Positions 13,063 to 17,917 of a stretch of DNA of 17,917 nt are shown here, in pieces. Each line of letters starts with the position of its first letter. Positions within the stretch are counted from its first letter, which is position 1. This stretch comes from DASVSL01 sp036388095 (GTDB taxonomy: Bacteria > Patescibacteriota > Saccharimonadia > Saccharimonadales > Saccharimonadaceae). The notes beneath the pieces are model-generated. The model saw nothing but the letters and a program-made list of their open reading frames with translations. It searched no databases and was not told the origin of the DNA. The position numbers and the translations under genes were made by a program. The DNA lies in assembly GCA_036388095.1 (NCBI GenBank), contig DASVSL010000038.1:1-17917 (forward strand), written 5' to 3'.

Positions 13063-15966
13063 GTGAAACGCTACGATCCACGCGATATAGAGCCGAAATG
13101 GCAAAAAAAATGGCAAGACGACGGCACCTACGAAGCCGATCTCGATTCAGCGCGCCCGAAATATATGGCCATGAGCATGTTCAACTATCCGAGTGGCGCG
13201 GGAATTCATATTGGCCACGCCATGAATTACACGATTTCGGACGTCAAAGCCCGGTTCAAACGCCAGCAAGGATTTGAGAGTTATCATCCGGTCGGCTGGG
13301 ACGCGTTTGGGTTACCTGCCGAAAACTATGCAATTAAATCTGGTGTCAGCCCGCAGGCTAGCATGGCGACTATCATTCCTGATTATCATACGCAGTACCG
13401 GGCAATGGGCTGGAGCAATGATTGGTCGAAAGAAATTGCCACTCACGAACCAAACTATTACCGCTGGACGCAGTGGATTTTTGCTCAGATGTATCGGCAC
13501 AACCTGGTCTATCAAGACGCCCGCTTACAGTGGTGGTGTACAAAATGCCAGACGGTGCTGGCGAATGAACAGGTGATTGATGGTAAATGTTGGCGACATG
13601 ATGGGCCGGAAGACCCGCTCGTCGAGCAACGCGAAGTCAAGCAATGGTTCTTTAAGATCACTGACTACGCTGACGAACTGCTTGAGGCAACTGATACGCT
13701 GGATTGGAGCGAAAGCGTTAAACTTGCCCAGAAAAACTGGATCGGAAAAAGTATCGGTGCCGAAGTCGATTTTTCGGTTGAAGGGAGTGACGGCGCACTG
13801 ACGGTCTTCACGACGCGCGTCGATACGCTCTACGGCGTTACTTTCTTGGTGATAGCACCCGAGCATGAGCTGGTTGAGACACTGACGGTTACCGGTAGTA
13901 CTGATGAGATGAAGCGATACGTTGCGGCGGCCAAGCAGCGTTCCGAGGTTGATCGCCAAGCCGGTAAAGACAAAACCGGCGTCTTTACCGGGAGTTACGC
14001 CATCAATCCTATCAACGGCGAAAGAGTACCAATTTGGGTCGCCGACTATGTTCTGACAGGGTACGGTACGGGCGCGATTATGGCTGTTCCGGCACACGAT
14101 GAACGCGACCACGCGTTTGCGACCAAATTCAATCTGCCAGTCGTCCCAGTCGTCGCCGAAGATTTTGGTCTGCCGCTCGATGATGCACAGGATGTCACTG
14201 GCTCTGTCGTCATCGTCTACGACAAGACAACGCAGAAGTATCTGGGTATCAAAACCGGAACCAATCAAGGGCTTTGGTTGGCTGGTGGGGGCAGCGAGGC
14301 AGGTGAGTCCTTCGAGCAAACCGCCATACGGGAATTGGCAGAAGAAACGGGCTTCAGTGACTATGAGTCTGTTGCTGCACTTGGCGACCCGGTGTTTTCG
14401 TATTACTTCAACGATGTGAAAAAAGTGAACAAACGCTCATTCGGCCAAGGGTTTCTGTTTGTCGTCGATGGATTGACACAGGGAAGGGCAACGCCTGAAG
14501 CGCATGAGAAGTTTGAGCTTGGCTGGTATGACTATGAAAAACTAGTAAAGGGCGTCACGCAGGTGAAAGGCGGTGTTGAGCACTGGCTGGCGATGCTTGA
14601 ACGCGCTCGGACGGTTGTCTCGGGTAAGCAACTGGAGATTTTTCATGGCGACGGCATCGCCGTCAATTCCGGCCCATATAACGGAGTGAGTTCGGCGGAG
14701 GCGCGGGAGCAGATTGTGTCCCACTTGGTACGAGAGGGCAAGGGACGTGAGCGCACCAGTTACCGTATGCGCGACTGGTCCGTGAGCCGCCAGCGCTACT
14801 GGGGTGCACCGATACCAGTGGTGTACTGCAAAACGGATGGCATTGTCTTGCTGCCGGACGATCAGCTGCCGGTTGTCTTGCCAGAACTTGAAGATTTTCA
14901 ACCGAGCGGTGATGGACGCAGTGCTCTGGCCCGAGCGACCGACTGGGTGAAGACGACCTGCCCGACGTGTGGTGGTCCGGCCGAGCGCGAGACTGACACG
15001 CTTGACACCTACATCGACTCGGCATGGTACATGTATCGCTTCATGGATCCCCGTAACGATGAGGCTATTTTTGACCCTGCACGAGCGAAGCGATGGGAAC
15101 CGGTTGATTTTTATAATGGCGCTGATCACGCAACCGCCCATTTGCTTTACGCCCGTTTCGTTGGTCATTTTTTCAAAAAAATCGGTTTAGTTGACCAAGC
15201 CGAGCCGTTTAAACAATTCCTATTTAACGGCAAGGTGACCGCGAGCGACGGTACGATGTTTAGTAAATCAAAAGGTAACGGCGTCGATCCGCTTGAGATT
15301 ATCAATCAGGGCTACGGGGCTGATGCGCTGCGTACCTACTTGATGTTTGCCGCGCCACTAGAGCTCTGGGCAAAATGGGACCCGCAGGGCGTACCAGGCA
15401 CGCACCGATTCTTGAGTCGGCTATGGAACTTGGTGCAGGAGTACACTGAGGCACCGGCTGGCGACTTATCTGCCGATATTCACCACCAGCTCAACCGAAC
15501 GACGCATGCGACGATCAAAAAAATGACGATTGATCTTGAGGCAAACCGCTATAACACCGCCATTGCTGCTGCCATGGCGCAGGTCAACGAACTCTACAAG
15601 CTAAAAGTCGACCACCTGAAGCCCGGCGAGGCCTGGGGCCACGCCCTCAGTAGCCTCGTCGCCTGTGTCGCACCGTTTGCGCCGCATATCGCCGACGAGC
15701 TTTGGCGGCAGCTGGGTCAAGCGGGCAGCGTCCAGCGCGACAGCTGGCCGACCTGGGACGAGTCGATGCTTGTCAGCGACAGGCTGACGATTGCCGTGCA
15801 GGTCAATGGGAAACTCCGAGCCGAAGTCGAGGTACCAGCAAACGCCGATACAGCGGCTATCGAAGCAGCCGCACTTGCCAACGAGCGGATTCGTGGCCAT
15901 CTGGGCGACAAAACACCTCGCCGGGTCATCGTTGTCCCGGGCCGACTGGTAAACATCGTCGTCTAA
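13063..15966 (+). CDS. leuS: Leucyl-tRNA synthetase with an inserted Nudix domain
   Basis: Charges tRNA-Leu with leucine. At 967 residues it is about 100 longer than the usual bacterial enzyme (about 860). HIGH is at 49-52. A zinc knuckle with Cys159, Cys162, Cys176 and His179 is kept. The CP1 editing domain begins around 228, with the threonine-rich TTRVDTLYG (250-258) and the conserved editing Asp346 in HDERD. A complete Nudix domain is then inserted (about 376-515), after which CP1 resumes at GDGIAVNSGPYNG (529-541) and the catalytic core at RLRDW-like RMRDWSVSRQRYWGAP. A CPTCGG zinc motif is at 633-638. The KMSKS loop reads MFSKS (732-736). Anticodon-binding and C-terminal domains (785-967) end with VQVNGKLRAEV. 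GTG start chosen because translation then opens with the family's usual KRYDP...EPKWQ; no ribosome-binding site. Confidence 0.96.
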   Translation: MKRYDPRDIEPKWQKKWQDDGTYEADLDSARPKYMAMSMFNYPSGAGIHIGHAMNYTISDVKARFKRQQGFESYHPVGWDAFGLPAENYAIKSGVSPQASMATIIPDYHTQYRAMGWSNDWSKEIATHEPNYYRWTQWIFAQMYRHNLVYQDARLQWWCTKCQTVLANEQVIDGKCWRHDGPEDPLVEQREVKQWFFKITDYADELLEATDTLDWSESVKLAQKNWIGKSIGAEVDFSVEGSDGALTVFTTRVDTLYGVTFLVIAPEHELVETLTVTGSTDEMKRYVAAAKQRSEVDRQAGKDKTGVFTGSYAINPINGERVPIWVADYVLTGYGTGAIMAVPAHDERDHAFATKFNLPVVPVVAEDFGLPLDDAQDVTGSVVIVYDKTTQKYLGIKTGTNQGLWLAGGGSEAGESFEQTAIRELAEETGFSDYESVAALGDPVFSYYFNDVKKVNKRSFGQGFLFVVDGLTQGRATPEAHEKFELGWYDYEKLVKGVTQVKGGVEHWLAMLERARTVVSGKQLEIFHGDGIAVNSGPYNGVSSAEAREQIVSHLVREGKGRERTSYRMRDWSVSRQRYWGAPIPVVYCKTDGIVLLPDDQLPVVLPELEDFQPSGDGRSALARATDWVKTTCPTCGGPAERETDTLDTYIDSAWYMYRFMDPRNDEAIFDPARAKRWEPVDFYNGADHATAHLLYARFVGHFFKKIGLVDQAEPFKQFLFNGKVTASDGTMFSKSKGNGVDPLEIINQGYGADALRTYLMFAAPLELWAKWDPQGVPGTHRFLSRLWNLVQEYTEAPAGDLSADIHHQLNRTTHATIKKMTIDLEANRYNTAIAAAMAQVNELYKLKVDHLKPGEAWGHALSSLVACVAPFAPHIADELWRQLGQAGSVQRDSWPTWDESMLVSDRLTIAVQVNGKLRAEVEVPANADTAAIEAAALANERIRGHLGDKTPRRVIVVPGRLVNIVV
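14188..14607 (+). other. Nudix hydrolase domain inside leuS
   Basis: Residues about 376-515 of LeuRS. The strand VTGSVVIVYDKTTQKYLGIK opens the fold. The Nudix box G(x5)E(x7)REUxEExGU is complete at residues 409-431 (bases 14287-14355): Gly409, Glu415, Arg423-Glu424, Glu427-Glu428, Gly430, so the metal-binding glutamates are intact. It lies in frame, without stop or frameshift, in the loop of CP1 between PVVPVV and GDGIAVNSG. Confidence 0.85.
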
Positions 15967-15971
15967 AAACA

Positions 15972-16000
15972 TTGCGCACCACCTCTGTTTCTGGTAAAAT
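15972..16000 (+). promoter_or_regulatory. Promoter of rpmF
   Basis: TTGCGC (15972-15977) and TAAAAT (15995-16000) are spaced by 17 bases, and the -10 carries the TGG extension (15992-15994). It begins 6 bases after the leuS stop. Best all-round plus-strand promoter in the window. Confidence 0.65.
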
Positions 16001-16043
16001 AGCAACTAAATTTGTCATTAACCTACGAGGAGCACTTTTTTTA

Positions 16044-16187
16044 ATGGGTAAACCGAAAAAACAGACCAGCCCCCGCAAGACCGGCTTACGTCGCTCACAC
16101 TTGGTGCTGAAACTGGCTCGTACCGTCAATGGTTCGTCGCCTGTCAAAGTTCACACAACCCGACGCGAAACTGGCAAAACCAAGTAG
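16044..16187 (+). CDS. rpmF: Ribosomal protein bL32, cysteine-free short form
   Basis: Protein of the large ribosomal subunit. The 47-residue product opens with GKPKKQTSPRKTGLRRSHL (2-20), matching the conserved N-terminal half of bL32 (PKxKxS..R...RRSH). The usual C-terminal zinc ribbon (two CxxC pairs) is absent: residues 21-47 have no cysteine and read as a basic tail (VKVHTTRRETGKTK). Normal bL32 is about 57-60 residues, so this is a shortened, zinc-free version. GAGGAG at 16027-16032 lies 11 bases before the ATG, rather far but the only candidate. It has its own promoter and precedes nusB; rpmF near rnc is a familiar bacterial neighbourhood. The gene is too short for its frame to stand out because an upstream start in leuS reads through it. 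Confidence 0.82.
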   Translation: MGKPKKQTSPRKTGLRRSHLVLKLARTVNGSSPVKVHTTRRETGKTK

Positions 16188-16230
16188 CGCCAGGTACTAT
16201 AGAAGCAACTTAACGTAACAAGAACCGAAC

Positions 16231-16692
16231 ATGGCATCAAATCGACACCTCGGGCGTATCATCGCCCTGCAAAGCCTCTATGAGTACGAATTCCGTAGTC
16301 AATGCGGTGATGAGTGGGTGTCGGCCGACGACATCCTGCGACGCAACGTCGAACGCTACAAAGACACCGTCGACGATGTCGATTTCATCGATCAGCTCGT
16401 GCAAGGGGTCATGAAGCAAGTGCCTGAGCTCGACGCGATCTTGCAGCCGATTGCCCCCGAATGGCCGATTGCTCAGATTGCGCGAGTAGATCGAACGATT
16501 CTGCGAATGGCCGTTTACGAGCTCAAAGATTGCGGCGACAGCGTCCCACCGAAGGTCGTCATCAACGAAGCGGTCGAACTCGCCAAAGCGTTCGGTTCTG
16601 ATAATTCCAGCAAATTTGTTAACGGTGTGCTCGGCACGGCGTACAAGTCACTGGTCGGAGATCCAGATGCCGATGCAAAAACCGAAGTTTGA
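16231..16692 (+). CDS. nusB: Transcription antitermination factor NusB
   Basis: All-alpha RNA-binding protein that joins NusE (uS10) on boxA RNA to support antitermination of rRNA transcription. The 153 residues open with SNRHLGRIIALQSLYEYEF (3-21), the NusB N-terminal helix. The family's most conserved C-terminal half is plain: ARVDRTILRMAVYEL (83-97), VPPKVVINEAVELAKAFG (104-121) and the closing SSKFVNGVLG (125-134). Length is typical. The ATG at 16231 has no obvious Shine-Dalgarno; a weak TACTAT (16195-16200) might serve as an extra -10. The end of the gene overlaps the start of the Nudix gene by 26 bases, so the two are probably translationally coupled, with rnc following. Confidence 0.95.
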   Translation: MASNRHLGRIIALQSLYEYEFRSQCGDEWVSADDILRRNVERYKDTVDDVDFIDQLVQGVMKQVPELDAILQPIAPEWPIAQIARVDRTILRMAVYELKDCGDSVPPKVVINEAVELAKAFGSDNSSKFVNGVLGTAYKSLVGDPDADAKTEV

Positions 16693-17179
16693 TGATCAGA
16701 TTGATAAATTCAAAAAATATTTCAGTCGTAAGAAACAATCAATCGATGAAGTTGTTCGCGAGCCAACCGCGGGCGGTATTGTCTTTCGACGCAACACCGC
16801 CGGTGACGTCGAGATTTTGCTGATTCAAGACGCCAAAGACCGTTGGACCATTCCAAAAGGCCACATTGAAGAGGGTGAAACCGCCCAAGAAACGGCCCTG
16901 CGTGAAATCGGTGAAGAAGCCGGCGTCACCGAAGCCAAAGCGATCTGCTGGCTTGGCAAGATTCACTTTCGGTACCGTCGTGTCAGCACGCTCGTGTTAA
17001 TGACGACGCAAATTTATCTAGTGCAGGCGCTTGGCGACACTGACAATATCAAAAAAGAAGAGTGGATGAATGGCATTAAATGGTTCAAGTTTACCGATGC
17101 GCTCGATGTTATTGAATACGAGGACATCGGCAAGCTGATGCTACTGGCAATGAAGCGAATCCGTCAACAAGGACTATAG
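16667..17179 (+). CDS. Nudix hydrolase
   Basis: A 170-residue stand-alone Nudix enzyme, expected to hydrolyse nucleoside diphosphates linked to another group. The Nudix box G(x5)E(x7)REUxEExGU is complete at residues 65-87: Gly65, Glu71, Arg79-Glu80, Glu83-Glu84, Gly86. It is preceded by AGGIVF (35-40) and DRWTIPKGH (58-66), the pattern common in Ap4A-type and mRNA-decapping-like members, though substrate cannot be read from sequence. The start at 16667 is chosen because GGAG (16657-16660) lies 6 bases upstream, inside nusB; a second ATG is two codons later. It ends 10 bases before rnc. It is not a close copy of the Nudix domain in LeuRS. Confidence 0.92.
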   Translation: MPMQKPKFDDQIDKFKKYFSRKKQSIDEVVREPTAGGIVFRRNTAGDVEILLIQDAKDRWTIPKGHIEEGETAQETALREIGEEAGVTEAKAICWLGKIHFRYRRVSTLVLMTTQIYLVQALGDTDNIKKEEWMNGIKWFKFTDALDVIEYEDIGKLMLLAMKRIRQQGL

Positions 17180-17189
17180 AGAACACCAT

Positions 17190-17909
17190 ATGCTACACGA
17201 AATTGACACCGTTCCGTATCAAGAATTTGCCCGCGAGACACTTGGGTTCGAATTCGAGAACATCGGTCTCCTGATTGACGCCTTCACGCACCGCAGTTAC
17301 ATGAACGAGCACAAAAAAAGCGCCAATGTGCATAACGAACGTCTCGAATTCCTTGGCGATGCCGTTTTGGAACTATCCGTCACTGACTATCTGTACCGCA
17401 CGTTCGACGAGCCAGAAGGGATTTTGACCAGCTGGCGCAGTTCGTTGGTACGCACCGAAAGTATCGGCGAGGCTGGCACACGCCTTGGCTATGAACCGCT
17501 GATTCGCATGAGTCGCGGTGAAAAGCGTGGCAGTGACCGAGCCCGGCAGCAGATTCTGGCCAATGCCTTCGAGGCCCTGACCGGTGCAATCTATCTTGAA
17601 AAAGGCTATGACGTCGCCGATGCCTTTATCGCTCGTAACATCACCAGCAAACTCGACGGTATCTTAAAAAGTGGCAGTTGGCGCGATCCGAAAAGCCATT
17701 TGCAAGAAGTGTCGCAGAGCATCGACGGCATGACCCCACAGTACAAGGTGATCGAAGAAATCGGCCCGGACCACGAAAAGGTCTTTACGCTTGGGGTGTA
17801 TGTCGGCGCAACGCTGATGGGAACCGGCAGCGGTCACAGCAAACAAATCGCCCAACAACAAGCAGCGACTGCCGCACTCGAAGCGTACGAGAAACGCAAG
17901 CAGGGCTAA
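17190..17909 (+). CDS. rnc: Ribonuclease III
   Basis: Cuts double-stranded RNA, mainly to release rRNA precursors and process some mRNAs. The 239 residues have the catalytic domain (about 10-155), with THRSYMNE (33-40) and the signature NERLEFLGDAVLEL (49-62) carrying Glu53 and Asp57. A second signature, LANAFEAL (123-130), has Glu128 for metal binding, but Asn125 where E. coli RNase III has Asp114. The C-terminal dsRNA-binding domain (about 166-236) begins DPKSHLQEVSQ and ends with the QIAQQQAATAAL helix. The gene is complete, with its stop at 17907-17909, 8 bases from the window end. It sits behind nusB and Nudix, consistent with an rRNA-transcription-and-processing operon. The ATG lacks a strong Shine-Dalgarno. 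Confidence 0.95.
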   Translation: MLHEIDTVPYQEFARETLGFEFENIGLLIDAFTHRSYMNEHKKSANVHNERLEFLGDAVLELSVTDYLYRTFDEPEGILTSWRSSLVRTESIGEAGTRLGYEPLIRMSRGEKRGSDRARQQILANAFEALTGAIYLEKGYDVADAFIARNITSKLDGILKSGSWRDPKSHLQEVSQSIDGMTPQYKVIEEIGPDHEKVFTLGVYVGATLMGTGSGHSKQIAQQQAATAALEAYEKRKQG

Positions 17910-17917
17910 GTATATTT

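Noticed and set aside
13525..14319. Antisense open frame of 264 codons inside leuS, and similar long antisense frames at 7488-8057 in ligA and 14542-15168 in leuS
   Set aside because: They lie opposite strongly recognisable genes, show no domain, and are expected by-products of codon bias.
14188..14607. The LeuRS insert as a frameshift, intein or assembly artefact
   Set aside because: The frame is open throughout, the insert carries a full Nudix box rather than intein splicing motifs, and base composition matches the rest of the gene. Reads were not available to exclude a chimera.
14659..14683. The LeuRS editing domain being destroyed by the insertion
   Set aside because: CP1 resumes in frame with the family's VNSGPYNG-type segment, and the upstream Asp346 is kept, so editing may still work.
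1..17917. CRISPR arrays, insertion sequences, prophage or plasmid genes
   Set aside because: No regularly spaced repeats, transposase, integrase, capsid or replication protein was seen on either strand.

Overview
The window reads as chromosomal DNA of a small-genome bacterium, most likely a member of the Candidate Phyla Radiation / Patescibacteria close to Saccharibacteria (TM7). Three things suggest this: the housekeeping proteins are compact and divergent (a 47-residue bL32, a zinc-finger-less LigA), the first gene has a secretion leader with a hydrophobic stretch ending in Ala-Ser-Asn-Ala-Ala, and genes are tightly packed. UGA is used as a stop codon by several genes (lemA, the 5762 membrane gene, nusB), so the Gracilibacteria-type UGA-glycine code does not apply. 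Phylum placement is inference from protein character, not from a marker search.

Layout. 1-939 (minus strand, cut by the left edge) is a secreted GH10 xylanase. Its ORF has no stop inside the window and is easy to miss. 1009-2993 holds a DUF1801 protein, a small membrane protein and a zinc-less quinone-oxidoreductase-like enzyme. 3078-3368 has tRNA-Cys(GCA) and tRNA-Leu(UAA), followed by a hairpin-rich spacer with a bidirectional terminator. 3610-4113 (minus) is a small membrane protein, divergent from lemA. 4881-8735 is an operon-like run of an HtpX-type protease, a multi-pass membrane protein and ligA. 8804-9526 is a proline-rich membrane protein that converges on an RRM RNA-binding protein (9583-9831, minus). 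9832-10256 has no protein gene but contains a promoter, an operator-like repeat, a candidate small RNA ending in a terminator, and further hairpins. tRNA-Ala(GGC), murF and a second proline-rich membrane protein follow. 13063-17909 is an information-processing cluster: leuS, rpmF, nusB, a Nudix hydrolase and rnc.

How the genes fit together. Translation (three tRNAs, LeuRS, bL32), RNA processing and transcription (NusB, RNase III, RRM protein), DNA replication and repair (LigA), cell wall synthesis (MurF) and envelope quality control (LemA, HtpX) are mixed with a few lineage-specific membrane proteins. There is no sign of phage, transposons or CRISPR.

The most unusual points are: (1) a complete Nudix hydrolase domain inserted inside the editing (CP1) region of leucyl-tRNA synthetase; (2) loss of the zinc-binding cysteines from both LigA and bL32; (3) recurrent TATACT -10 boxes only 6-7 bases before the start codons of htpX, murF and leuS, which predicts leaderless mRNAs; (4) a candidate three-hairpin small RNA divergent from the RRM gene; and (5) long perfect hairpins that begin inside the CCA end of two tRNA genes.
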